64,000 nt of DNA from Isoetes taiwanensis (Eukaryota > Streptophyta > Lycopodiopsida > Isoetales > Isoetaceae): positions 4,019,708 to 4,083,707 of the forward strand of contig JAJEKV010000092.1 of the NCBI GenBank assembly GCA_021234155.1, read 5' to 3'. The notes under the pieces are model-generated. The model worked only from the letters and a program-made list of their open reading frames with translations. It did no database searches and was not told the DNA's origin. Below are positions 34,246 to 45,787 of this stretch, one piece after another. A program made the position numbers and the translations under genes. The first letter of the stretch is position 1, and each line of letters opens with the position of its first letter.

Positions 34246-34576
34246 GAAGACCCGTGAGAGCTATCCAGGAGGCTCGTCGGCAAGCATCATCGGGAACTTG
34301 GGTCACTTTCGGTAGGGGCGGCCCAAGTTAAGAAGTTTCTTGAAGACAACCCCGCCTTACCTACGATTTCAAGACTAGTTAGACTCTTGATCCGGGAGAC
34401 TTTTTGTATTTAAAATATTATATGATATATAAATACAATTCTCTTTGCACTTTAAATGTTTTGTTGATATATTTTGCCCCACAATTATACCAACAAACAT
34501 AAACAATGCAAGAGAACAAATGGAACTAACCATATAGCCATTAATCACTTGTGGATGCAGCTAGAGGGCTAAAGCC
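34246..34576. other. AT-rich spacer between ORF-L2 and gag (element B)
   Basis: Non-coding, with GATATATAAATACAA at 34,425. Closely matched in element C (62,548-62,760). Promoter-like or intron-like. Confidence 0.45.
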
Positions 34577-35800
34577 TTGGGAACGACAAGCTGCGAGACC
34601 TTAAAGAAGAGCAAACCCCTTGAGACCACCCAGGCAAGGAACCTATTTGAAGATAGGGAACCCATGACCCCAGAGCGGGGAGATAGCCCGGATGAGGGGC
34701 GGATCCGGGCAGATAAAGGCATTACTTGTCCCGTGCAGCGGGAGTGGGTTCGGTGGGCAATGCTCGATTGCCGCAAGCATCAGCTCGGAGGGGGAAGGAA
34801 GGGACAAGAAGAGGAGCAAGAGAAGGAGATCCCCGGTCAGGAATCTTCCCGACTCAAGTTGAACTCGGACTCAGGACTACGAGGGAAGAGGAAGAGCGAG
34901 GCTCGAACCAAACAGAGGGAAGGCAGAGGAACACCCGGAGGGACGACAAAGAGATACCGGGGCCTCCACTACCGGAAGAAGGTAGATTCCGACTTGGCAA
35001 AATGTATGGAAGGCCCGGAACTAGAACAGTTCTCGGGGAGAACAGTCGGAGGATTGGAAGCGAGAGGCATGGGTTTGGACGAGATGAGCGAAAATCACGA
35101 AAATGCTTATGGCATGAAGGATAAGGACAAAGGCGAGTTGCAACAGCCAACTTGAAAGGAGCCATTTCGGATTTGGTGGAAGGGCTATGCAAAGGCACAC
35201 GGTTTAAGCAGGGATGCTTGTAAGTTGAGAAAAAGTTTGCTAAAGCCTTCAAAGCGCCATTACGCCCAAGGGAACATAAGTCCAAAGATGATGTTAGCTT
35301 TTTACTGAGTTAAAAGCAAGGCAACAAATCAGTTCAGAAATATCTGAGAGGAATTCATGAGGCTAAGGCTGTATGTGCCGGTTGGGAGAGAAGCATGCGA
35401 GAAAGCTATATCGAGGGGCTGAATGAGGAGATCCCGCAAGCTTGTGAGAGCAATAAACCCTAGGACGATGATCGAAGCGTAATCCAAGGCTATAAGCTTG
35501 CAGGGGGTCGGGACCTCGAATAGCGGGCACAAGCAGCTAGTACTTCAGGAGAAAGGCAAATGACGAGGAAGCTATAGCCCTGTGGCAGCTTTACCCAGTC
35601 CGGCTAGAACCCAATATGGTGGGAACCGGGGAAGCGGCGGGGAGAAGAAGCGAGGTGTCCTTCAAGGACAAGCGAGGAGAAGTCAAACTACTCCAAAGCG
35701 GTGCAATCCTTTTGCAAGCGATGCCCAAGGAAAAGAGCGAGGAGTGCATAGCGGTTGTGCCGAGGGTGCTTCCAGCCGGGCCATAGGGACGACAAGAACC
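34577..35800 (+). pseudogene. gag: gag polyprotein of element B, frameshifted
   Basis: The first frame (34,577-35,155) is charged (E/K/R-rich) and ends with the start of the gag core (LDEMSENHENAYGMKDKDKG), alignable with WLDEMKEFGKSYGMAEKDLR of element A. The core continues in other frames (KFAKAFKAPLRPREHKS at ~35,230). A zinc knuckle CRGCFQPGH is encoded at 35,758-35,784; its last Cys is not seen in frame. At least three frame breaks. Confidence 0.8.
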
Positions 35801-35939
35801 GCCCCTCACGTCATGAGTGCGGCTCTAGCGGAGTTGGGAGATTGGGAAGCTCCTCTCGGACGACGGCGGCGAAGGCCAGCGACTATATTCGTGGTGAGTG
35901 TCATATCTTTGCCTTAATAGATCTGAGCAAGCAAGCCGA

Positions 35940-38900
35940 GAGCCGATTATAAGGTAATTTCCACGAGTAGGGAAGGCTAAAGCTAAGTCCTTCATAGTCT
36001 TGATAGACTCGGGGAAGTAGCCATAACTTTGCATCCCCCGAATGGTTCAGATGTTGAAGTTGAAGCCGCTAAAGTCAAAACCAAGACCCGTTGTTTTAGC
36101 AAGTGGTGCGGTAAAGGCGGCGGCCGGGCAAGAGAATTAACCGACATCGACTTGCGGGGATTAATATCGGATGGGGGCAGAAGTAATGGGCATTGGAAAG
36201 TATGACTTGATCATAGGAATGGAGTACCTTGGGCCAGCGGGGGCCATTATCGCTGTGGAAAGCGGAAGGTGACCTTCCGAGGCGCCCGGCGGCAAGATCA
36301 TTGAGATAACAGGTAAAGAAGTTGTTCCCATCATGCGATTGCATGTCTTCTAAACTAATTTTGTTCAAGTGCATCAAGAGTGAGCAAGTGGCATACATCT
36401 TCAAGCTTGAGATTAGTGAGCCGGAATCGGAAGGAAGCAAAGAAGACCTTGGCTCGGCACAGAAGTTGCCGAAGCAAGTATCTCGGCTAATCCGCGGAGT
36501 TCCATGATCTCTTTCGGATGAGATCAAGCAGCTCCCCTCCTATAGGGGAGTCGAGTGCGAGATAGCTTTTCGAACCAGGAACAAAGCCAACAAGCAAGGC
36601 TCCATATAGAATGACAACACGGGGAGTTGCCTGAGCTGAAAAGCGATTTGCGGGGCTGCTTTCGACCCTAGGTTTCATTAGACCTAGTGTCTCGCCGCTT
36701 TTGGGCGCCCATTCTTTTTGTCAAGAAGAAGGATGGATCTTTGAGGATGTGCATAGACTATAGACGGTTGAATAAGCACACCATTAAGAACAAGTATCGC
36801 GCTCCCAAGATCGGGGCGACTTGATGGATCAGCTCAAGGTGCAAAGATCTTCTCCAAAATCGACTTAAGGTCAGGTTATCATCAGATCAGGATAAAGGAA
36901 GAAGACATCCATAAGACCGCCTTTAGAACGCGGTATGGGCATTATGAGTTCACAGTAATGCCTTTCGGCTTATCAAATGCCCCTTAGCGTTCATGAGGCT
37001 CATGAGCGATATCTTCGAGGGGAGTTCTGGACACCTTTGTGATTGTTTTCTTTGACGACATTTTGGTGTATAGCAGATCCCTTGAAGAGCACGTACAACA
37101 CTTGAGAAGAGTGCTAGAAAAGTTGAAGAGGCACCAGTTGTACGCCAAGTTGTCGAAGTGCCACTTCGCAACAGAAAAGGTGGAGTATCTAGGTCATGTG
37201 ATCTCAGCAGAAGGCATCTCAACAGACCCCGCCAAGATTGAAGCCGTCATTCAGTGGCCGGCGCCGAAGAATGTGCATGAAGTCAGAAGTTTCCTTGGCC
37301 TAGCAGGGTACTACAGGAAGTTCGTAAAGAACTTTGCTAAGATAGCAGCGGATTAACAGACTGGACGAGGGAGAAGGTGAAAAGATTGGGTAGAGCATTG
37401 GCACAAGAAAGCCCAAAGGGGTTTGAATTGTTGAAGGAAGCTTTAACAACAGCCCAGATCTTAACCCCGGACCGGAGAAAGATAAGCTTGTAGCAACAGA
37501 TGCGAAAAGTAAGATAGCTACAGTGCGGTGCTTATGCAAGAAGAGTGTGGTAGCGTATGATTCAGGAAGATGATGGCCTTGCCGAGCCAGCGCTACCCAA
37601 CGCGCACGATCGGGGAGTTGCTGGCGGTTGTCAGGGCATTAAGAATATGGAGGCATTATCTCTTGGGAAGGAAGTTCCAATTGGATACCGACCATCAGAG
37701 CCTCCAATATGTATTCACGCAACCACACCTTAATCTGAGGCAGCGGAGATGGATGGAGTTCCTCGAAGAATATGACTTTGATATAGTCTACAAGCCGGGG
37801 AAGCTCAATGTGGTAGCGTGATGCACTTTCAAGGCATCCCACGACAACTAGAGTGCATTGCAATGCAATTTCGACGCTCTCCAGCGACTTTGGTAAAAGG
37901 ATTGAAGAGTCCTTGCCAACGGATGTGGATTTCAGGGAAGTATGGGCAAGCCTTTCGAAGGAGGCCAGAACAGATAAAGAGCGGGAGGCCTTCAAGCATT
38001 ATAAGAAGGAAGGCAACCTGTTATACCATAAGAACAAGTTGTGCGTACCCGAATCATCAGGTGTAAGGAAGTTGATCCTCCATGACACGCACAACAGCCC
38101 AATAGCTGGCCATGCGGGATTCATGAAAACATATTTCAAAGTACGCAGCAGCTATTATTGGCCAGGAATGAAGAAGCAGGTAGCTCGCTACATCAAGGAA
38201 TGCCAGCTATGTCGGCGGACAAAGCGGGGCGGCTTAATTCGGGGGCATTAGAGCCATTAGCGGTGCCAAACGCTAAGTGGGAGGTAATCAGCATGGATTT
38301 TATCACAGGACTCCCAAGATCGGTGAGAGGCAAGGATGCCTTGATGGTAGTGGTCGACAAGTTGTCGAAGATGGCACATTTTGTGCCTTGCAGAACCACA
38401 GATACAGCCATGGATACAGCAAAGCTCTTCACCAAAGAGATCTTCAGGCTTCATGGCATGCCAAGGGAGATCATCTCCGACAGAAGGGATCCGAAGTTCA
38501 TGAGTGCCTTTTGGCAAGACCTCTTTGCGACGATCGGGCGAAGCTATCCATGAGCACGGCATATCATCCTCAGACGGATGGCGGGGCGGAAGCGGACCAG
38601 CGGGATTTTAGAGGACATGCTACGAAACTATATGCGGAATAAGCAAAGTATGTGGGAAGAATTTATTCACTTGGTGGAGTTTGCATACAATAGCACCAGC
38701 GAGGAATCATCCCAAATGTGGCCGTTTATGATCAATTACGACTATCGATGCCCTAACTCGGACACTTGGCACAACCCGTGTCAAAGGTGGAAGTTTCGCG
38801 GCGGATGTTGGCCGATATCGGCGGCTTCGTAGAGGAAGTTCGTGGCTATCTCGCTAGCGGCAAGAAGTGATCAAAAGAGCATCGTAGACAAGCATCGAGC

Positions 38901-39330
38901 GATAAGAGAGTTCAAAGTTGGAGATGATGTTTGGCTCAAGATTAAGGTGAAGCGGTGGCTTCGGGATCGGCAATTGCAAGAAGCTTGCTCCAAGGTGGGC
39001 TGGACCTTTCAGAATAGTTAGAAACTAGGCAATCAAGCCTACAAGCTAGACTTGCCGGACACACCTAAAGATTCATAAGGTCTTCCACGTGAGTTCTTTG
39101 AAGAAGCATACCCCAAATCCGGGCGAAGTCTTGGATTAGGCTTATTTGTTGGAAATGGCCGGAGGAACAGACTGGAAATAGTTCGAATTGATTCTTGATA
39201 AAGCTTTCAAGAAAGCGAGGAGATCGAGAATTCCTCCAAATTATTTGGTCAAGTGGAAACACTTACCGGTGGAAGGCATACGTGGGTACTTAAGAAAGAT
39301 TTAGTAAGCGGTACCCACGGTTTATGGAGC
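35940..39330 (+). pseudogene. pol: pol polyprotein of element B: protease to chromodomain
   Basis: Protease is at ~35,990-36,300, with D-S-G at 36,006 and GIGKYDLIIGMEYLG at 36,190. RT is at ~36,500-37,380 ([40 protein letters not shown], catalytic [11 protein letters not shown] at 37,045). The 37,039-37,356 stretch is a clean open frame. RNase H is at ~37,490-37,830. Integrase is at ~38,050-38,640, with an intact HHCC finger ([14 protein letters not shown] to CQLCRRT) and the first two acidic residues in SMDFITGLP and ISDRRDPKF, then a Glu after HPQTDGGAE. The chromodomain is at ~39,190-39,290 (YLVKWKHLPVEG). Many small frameshifts, but every domain is present. Confidence 0.93.
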
Positions 39331-39421
39331 AATGGGGACGGCAAAGGTCATCTCGAAGAAATCGAAACCGGGCATGTCGATTTGTGTAGGTTAATTCTTG
39401 TATAGTTAAGATTAATCTCGC

Positions 39422-39715
39422 ATGCCACCTACGCTTAGTATGGGTGCATGCGTTGTCACCGATGATGGGACCACTACGGTGATCTCTAGGGAGTGGTGTA
39501 ATGTCAATGTAGGCATGACCGCGTTTCGGGCCAGGCGAGTGGAAGGTAGATTAGAAAGTCTATACGTCCCGCGAGTAGGCGACCTCGAGAGAAAGGAGGT
39601 CATTGAGGAATGCATTGATAGGAAAAGCACCTTTAGCCCCATATATGCTTTGATGGGAGGAATCTATCGCCAGCGCCCCCATGCGAGAAGGATATCCTCC
39701 ATGTTGGGCAACTAG
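39422..39715 (+). CDS. Post-chromodomain ORF of element B (98 aa)
   Basis: An uninterrupted ORF after the chromodomain and before the polypurine tract. It encodes VTDDGTTTVISREWCNVNVG and continues basic (ARRVEGRLESLYVPRVGDLE). Element A has a matching remnant at 6,669-6,780 (TDD-x-T, SRxWC, MTA). It is either a conserved extension of pol or a separate small ORF; no family is recognised. Confidence 0.45.
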   Translation: MPPTLSMGACVVTDDGTTTVISREWCNVNVGMTAFRARRVEGRLESLYVPRVGDLERKEVIEECIDRKSTFSPIYALMGGIYRQRPHARRISSMLGN

Positions 39716-40242
39716 AGGTGTAGGCATGGCGGCATATAGGCATGTAGTATTTGTCTCGGCCATAATGGAAGATTCACCCTCTTCCCTGGCCAGGAGATTA
39801 GCCATGCATCCATGTAGATAGGTGGGGTGGTCACCATATAACCAAAAATTTTAATTAAATAATTAAATGGTACTAGCGTAGTGTCGACCTGAGGGCCCGG
39901 TAGAAGCTCGGGAGGGGCAAGGAGGTCGAACTCATAAGACTTGCAACACAAATTTTGTTGGAATGTGTTGCAAGGAATCAAGGGTACCTCGAGCGTTAAT
40001 TTTAAATTTTGATAAACTTAATAGTAATGTTAAAGGGAATGTTGGAGTAATCTGTTAGTAATGTTGTGAATTGATAAGTTATTTTATAATATAATAATGT
40101 GATAAAAGTATTACCTTAAGGTAATCGTAATAAATGTGTGTAAGTATTATAGTAGTATGCTCGTATGCATCGGGTTGATTGCGAGGTTAGGAAGATTCCA
40201 AGGTGGGGAGAACCCGCGATCTGCAGGGGCGGACATCATTTC
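39716..40242. other. 3' untranslated region of element B
   Basis: No coding signal. AT-rich around 39,840-39,860 and 40,000-40,140. A near-copy of the polypurine tract, AAGGTGGGGAGAA, lies at 40,200-40,212, 43 nt before the real one. Confidence 0.6.
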
Positions 40243-40255
40243 AAGGTGGGGAGAA
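40243..40255 (+). other. Polypurine tract of element B
   Basis: AAGGTGGGGAGAA directly before the LTR start TGTGGCGTTCGG. Confidence 0.88.
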
Positions 40256-40425
40256 TGTGGCGTTCGGCCACGATATCGCTCGGGGCGTATATTATGCTGC
40301 CACGTCGCGTATTACACCACCCGATTGGCGTATGCGTAGCGTATAGCCAAGTGGGTAGCCCTAGGGGGGCAACTTGCTAGAATGTGCATTAGTATTAATG
40401 TGCACATTTTCCAATGTACACATTT
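40256..40425 (+). repeat. 3' LTR of element B, truncated after ~170 bases
   Basis: Matches the start of the 5' LTR at 28,573 up to the first U3 repeat (AATGTACACATT), then switches to array sequence (CTAGTTATGGATGTCTCC). About 1.5 kb of LTR is missing. Confidence 0.88.
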
Positions 40426-40718
40426 CTAGTTATGGATGTCTCCGTGCCTTTAAATTTGTTTCTTTTTCAAGCACCTTTTGGTCAATTTGATAGTCTAAGG
40501 TCCCTTTCATTGAGTGCTTAAGGAGGTTTCCTTTCATTGCCTTGCTTTTTGCCTCCCTCTTCATTTGCCTTCACTTAGGTCCATGGGCTAATTCACCAAA
40601 GTTCATATTTCATAATTAGTCATCAAGGGATGCCTCCTTGTCATATTCAAAGCTATATTTTGCGAGCCGATACTTCAATAATATTCTCTTGTCACAAATG
40701 CTCTTAAGTTTTCATCAT

Positions 40719-40782
40719 GTCGATGTAGTATAGTGGTGAGTATTCCTTTGTCAGCGGGTGGGGTTCGATCCCGGCATCGGCG
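40719..40782 (+). tRNA. tRNA-Asp copy A1, shortened
   Basis: 64 nt. The anticodon stem reads CCTTTGTCAGCGGG and the variable region is shortened; A and B boxes remain. Either a pseudogene or a consensus error. Confidence 0.6.
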
Positions 40783-41076
40783 TGATTTTTTGTTCTATCT
40801 CGCCTAGTGCATATCTTTCCAAAGTGTAGCACATGAATATGACTCCCACCCCTTAAAAGGCGTGTGTGTTATGACTCCTACCCCCTTCAAAGTTGTGTTA
40901 GAGTTTCTATAATGCCAATCTCGCATAGTGTTGAGTGTTCTTGGTCATCCCGTGACCCGTGTTCGATTCCACCGGTATGCGAGGATGTGTCTCCTTGTCC
41001 TATTCAAAGCCATATTTTAATGGGCTGCAATTCCAAAGTATTTCATTGTCACAATTGCGATTAGAATCTTGATCGT

Positions 41077-41141
41077 GTCGATGTAGTATAGTGGTGAGTA
41101 TTCCTTTGTCAGCGGGTGACGGGTTCGATATGGGCATCGGG
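41077..41141 (+). tRNA. tRNA-Asp copy B1, shortened
   Basis: Shortened anticodon arm (CCTTTGTC) and damaged T arm (TTCGATATGGG). Only TTTT follows. Probably non-functional as read. Confidence 0.5.
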
Positions 41142-41951
41142 CAATTTTAGCCCTAACTTGTCCAAAATAATGCATATATTCAAAATCGAGATCTTATATT
41201 CAAAATGAACTAAAAGATTCCTATTTAAGAGGCGGTGGCGAGAGAAAAGAAGTTAGTATCAGATTACAGGGGATCGGCGGTGTCGACTAGTTCATCAAAA
41301 CTATTTCAAGGACCTAGCTTTTAAGATATAGATAGCTTCCAACCCAACCGGGCTTTGGATCTCAAGCTCGGGTAAACCATGGCAGCGCAATTAGCCGAAG
41401 GCGGCATCCACTCGGATCAAAGGCTCTAGAAAAAGCAATGCCTTTCTTTGGAACCCTATTGCATAATTCGATTGTACAAACAAAACGGTCGTCTTTGAGC
41501 CCTTGTTATGCTTCCATCCATTTCTCACACATGCGGATGGAATGCGGCAATTGCCGCTGGGATTGACAACTAGATGCCACGGGCGGTTCCAGCGGGCAAA
41601 AATCACCTCCATCGGACGGCGGATGCGAGAGATATGCCAAAGCGAAGTCAAGCTTCTAGTTATGGATGTCTCCGTGCCTTTAAATTTGTTTCTTTTTTTA
41701 GCGCACCTTTTGGCGGTCATATTTGAGTGCTTCAGGAGGTCCCTTTCATTGCCTTGAGTGCTTACAGGAGGGTTCCTTTCATTGCCTTGCTTTTTGCCTC
41801 CCTCTTAATTTGCCTTCACTTAGGTCCCTGGGCTAATTCACCAAAAGTTCATATTTCATAATTCGTCATCAAGGGATGCCTCCTTGTCATTTTGGCGAGC
41901 CGATACTTCAATAATATTCTCTTGTCACAATTGCTCTTAAGTTTTCATCAT

Positions 41952-42023
41952 GTCGATGTAGTATAGTGGTGAGTATTCCCGCCTGTCACGCGGGTGACCC
42001 GGGTTCGATCCCCGGCATCGGCG
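41952..42023 (+). tRNA. tRNA-Asp(GTC) copy A2, intact
   Basis: 72 nt; all four stems pair, loop CTGTCAC with GTC anticodon, TTTTT terminator. Equals the array consensus. Confidence 0.95.
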
Positions 42024-42317
42024 TGATTTTTGTTCTATCTCGCCTAGTGCATATCTTTCCAAAGTGTAGCACATGAATATGACTCCCACCCCTTAAAAGC
42101 TGTGTGTTATGACTCCTACCCCCTTCAAAGTTGTGTTAGAGTTTCTATAATGCCAATCTCGCATAGTGTTGAGTGTTCTTGGTCATGCCGGTGACCCGTG
42201 TTCGATTCCACCAGCGCACGAGGATGTGTCTCCTTGTCCTATTCAAAGCCATATTTCGACGAGGCTGCAATTCCAAAGTATTTCATTGTCACAATTGCGA
42301 TTAGAATCTTCGATCGT

Positions 42318-42383
42318 GTCGATGTAGTATAGTGGTGAGTATTCCTTTGTCAGCGGGTGACCGGGTTCGATCCGGCATCGGCG
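42318..42383 (+). tRNA. tRNA-Asp copy B2, shortened
   Basis: Reads CCTTTGTCAGCGGG and lacks CC in the T stem; otherwise consensus, with TTTTT after. Confidence 0.6.
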
Positions 42384-43208
42384 CAATTTTTGGCCTAACT
42401 TGTCCAAAATAATGCATATATTCAAAATCGAGATCTTATATTCAAAATGAACTAAAAGATTCCTATTTAAGAGGCGGTGCGAGAGAAAAAAAGTTAGTAT
42501 CAGATTACACGGGGGATCTGACGGTGTCAGCTAGTTCATCAAAACTATTTCAAGGACCTAGCTTTTAAGATATAGATAGCTTCCAACCCAACCGGGCTTT
42601 GGATCTCAAGCTCCGGGTAAACCATGGCAACGCAATTGTCGAAGACAGCATCCACTCAGATCAAAAGGCTCTAGAAAAAGCAATGCCTTTCTTTGGAACC
42701 CTATTGCATAGTTACGATTGTACAAAGCGGTCGTCTTTGAGCCCTTGTTATGCTTCCATCCATTTCTCACACATGCGGATGGAGATGCGGCAATTGCCGA
42801 TTTGGGATTCGGCAACTAGATGCCACAGCGGTTCCAGCGGGCAAAAATCACCTCCATCGGACCCGGCGGATGCGAGAGATATGCCAAAGCGAAGTCAAGC
42901 TTCTAGTTATGGATGTCTCGTGCCTTTAAATTTGTTTCTTTTTTTTAGCGCACCTTTTAGGCGGTCATATTTGAGTGCTTACGGAGGTCCCTTTCATTGC
43001 CTTGAGTGCTTACGGAGGTTCCTTTCATTGCCTTGCTTTTTGCCTCCCTCTTCATTTGCCTTCACTTAGGTCCATGGGCTAATTCACCAAAAGTTCATAT
43101 TTCATAATTCGTCATCAAGGGATGCCTCCTTGTCATATTCAAAGCTATATTTTGAGCCGATACTTCAATAATATTCTCTTGTCACAAATGCTCTTAAGTT
43201 TTCATCAT

Positions 43209-43275
43209 GTCGATGTAGTATAGTGGTGAGTATTCCCTTTGTCGCGGGTGACCGGGTTCGATCCCGGCATCGGCG
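43209..43275 (+). tRNA. tRNA-Asp copy A3, shortened
   Basis: CCCTTTGTCGCGGG in the anticodon arm; a run of eight T follows. Confidence 0.6.
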
Positions 43276-43580
43276 TGATTTTTTTTGTTCTATCTCGCCT
43301 AGTGCATATCTTTCCAAAGTGTAGCACATGAATATGACTCCCACCCTTAAAAGGCTGTGTGTTATGACTCCTACCCCTTCAAAGTTGTGTTAGAGTTTCT
43401 ATAATGCCAATCTCGCATAGTGTTGAGTGTTCTTGGTCATGTTCTTGGTCATCGTGACCCGTGTTCGATTCCACCAGCGCACGAGGATGTGTCTCCTTGT
43501 CCTATTCAAAGCCATATTTCGACGAGGCTGCAATTCCAAAGTATTTCATTGTCACAATTGCGATTAGAATCTTCGATCGT

Positions 43581-43646
43581 GTCGATGTAGTATAGTGGTG
43601 AGTATTCCTTTGTCAGCGGGTGACCGGGTTCGATCCCGGCATCGGG
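43581..43646 (+). tRNA. tRNA-Asp copy B3, shortened
   Basis: CCTTTGTCAGCGGG in the anticodon arm, 3' end CATCGGG, TTTT after. Confidence 0.55.
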
Positions 43647-44458
43647 CAAATTTTGGCCTAACTTGTCCAAAATAATGCATATATTCAAAATCGAGATCTT
43701 ATATTCAAAATGAACTAAAAGATTCCTATTTAAGAGGCGGTGGCGAGAGAAAAGAAGTTAGTATCAGATTACACGGGGGATCTGACGGTGTCAGCTAGTT
43801 CATCAAAACTATTTCAAGGACCTAGCTTTTAAGATATAGATAGCTTCTAACCCAACCGGGCTTTGGATCTCAAGCTCCGGGTAAACCATGGCAACGCAAT
43901 TGTCGAAGACAGCATCCATTCAGATCAAAAGGCTCTAGAAAAAGCAATGCCTTTCTTTGGAACCCTATTGCATAGTTACGATTGTACAAAGCGGTCGTCT
44001 TTGAGCCCTTGTTATGCTTCCATCCATTTCTCACACATGCGGATGGAATGCGGCAATTGCCGCTGGGATTCGGCAACTAGATGCCACGGCGGTTCCAGCG
44101 AACAAAAATCACCTCCATCGGACCGGCGGATGAGAGAGATATGCCAAAGCGAAGTCAAGCTTCTAGTTATGGATGTCTCCGTGCCTTTAAATTTGTTTTT
44201 TTTTTAAGCGCACCTTTTAGGCGGTCATATTTGAGTGCTTTTAGGAGGTCCCTTTCATTGCCTTGAGTGCTTCTAGGAGGTTCCTTTCATTGCCTTTCTT
44301 TTTGCCTCCCTCTTAATTTGCGTTCACTTAGGTCCCTGGGCTAATTCACCAAAAGTTCATATTTCATAATTCGTCATCAAGGGATGACTCCTTATATTTT
44401 GGCGAGCCGATACTTCAATAATATTCTCTTGTCACAATTGCTCTTAAGTTTTCATCAT

Positions 44459-44531
44459 GTCGATGTAGTATAGTGGTGTGAGTATTCCCTTTGTCACTGG
44501 CGGGTGACCGGGTTCGATCCCGGCATCGGCG
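44459..44531 (+). tRNA. tRNA-Asp copy A4, altered
   Basis: A two-base GT insertion in the D loop (GGTGTGAG) and CCCTTTGTCACTGGCGGG in the anticodon arm. Confidence 0.5.
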
Positions 44532-44822
44532 TGATTTTTGTTCTATCTCGCCTAGTGCATATCTTTCCAAAGTGTAGCACATGAAATACTGACTCCACCC
44601 CTTAAAAGCGTGTGTGTTATGACTCCTACCCCTTCAAAGTTGTGTTAGAGTTTCTATAATGCCAATCTCGCATAGTGTTGAGTGTTCTTGGTCATGTCGT
44701 GACCGTGTTCGATTCCACCGGCCGCGAGGATGTGTCTCCTTGTCCTATTCAAAGCCATATTTCGGCGAGGCTGCAATTCCAAAGTATTTCATTGTCACAA
44801 TTGCGATTAGAATCTTGATCGT

Positions 44823-44889
44823 GTCGATGTAGTATAGTGGTGAGTATTCCTTTGTATCCGGGTGACCGGGTTCGATCCCGGCATCGGCG
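44823..44889 (+). tRNA. tRNA-Asp copy B4, altered
   Basis: The anticodon region reads CCTTTGTATCCGGG, so no GTC loop is formed as read. Confidence 0.5.
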
Positions 44890-45715
44890 CAATTTTGGCC
44901 TAACTTGTCCAAAATAATGCATATATTCAAAATCGAGATCTTATATTCAAAATGAACTAAAAGATTCCTATTTAAGAGGCGGTGTGAGAGAAAAGAAGTT
45001 AGTATCAGATTACACGGGGATCGGCGGTGTCGACTAGTTCATCAAAACTATTTCAAGGACCTAGCTTTTAAGATATAGATAGCTTCCAACCCAACCGGGC
45101 TTTGGATCTCAAGCTCCGGGTAAACCATGGCAGCGCAATTGTCGAAGGCGGCATCCACTCAGATCAAAGGCTCTAGAAAAAGCAATGCCTTTCTTTGGAA
45201 CCCTATTGCATAGTTCACGGTGTGTACAAAGCGGTCGTCTTTGAGCCCTTGTTATGCTTCCATCCATTTCTCACACATGCGGATGGATGCGGCAATTGCC
45301 CGCTGGGATTCGACAACTAGATGCCACGGCGGTTCCAGCGGAACAAAAATCACCTCCATCGGACCGGCGGATGCGAGAGATATGCCAAAGCTGAAGTCAA
45401 GCTTCTAGTTATGGATGTCTCCGTGCCTTTAAATTTGTTTCTTTTTAAGCGCACCTTTTAGGCGGTCATATTTGAGTGCTTAGGAGGAGGTCCCTTTCAT
45501 TGCCTTGAGTGCTTACCGGAGGTTCCTTTCATTGCCTTGCTTTTTGCCTCCCTCTTCATTTGCCTTCACTTAGGTCTATGGGCTAATTCGCCAAAAGTTC
45601 ATATTTCATAATTCGTCATCAAGGGATGCCTCCTTGTCATATTCAAAGCTATATTTTGACGAGCCGATACTTCAATAATATTCTCTTGTCACAAATGCTC
45701 TTAAGTTTTCATCAT

Positions 45716-45787
45716 GTCGATGTAGTATAGTGGTGAGTATTCCCGCCTGTCACGCGGGTGACCCGGGTTCGATCCCCGGCATCGGCG
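45716..45787 (+). tRNA. tRNA-Asp(GTC) copy A5, intact
   Basis: 72 nt consensus sequence with full stems, GTC anticodon and TTTTT terminator. Confidence 0.95.

Larger units (their letters stand above)
28573..40425 (+). mobile_element. Ty3/gypsy chromovirus, element B, inserted in the tRNA array
   Basis: Order: 5' LTR, primer-binding site for initiator-Met tRNA, ~4.3-kb leader with two ORF modules, gag, protease, RT, RNase H, integrase, chromodomain, post-chromodomain ORF, polypurine tract, truncated 3' LTR. The 5' junction is clean inside array segment U (after AAAAGTTCA). On the right the 3' LTR stops after 170 bases and the array resumes ~150 bases upstream of the insertion point, so a secondary rearrangement occurred. 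The surviving LTR parts are very alike, suggesting a fairly recent insertion. Coding frames are broken as read. Confidence 0.95.
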
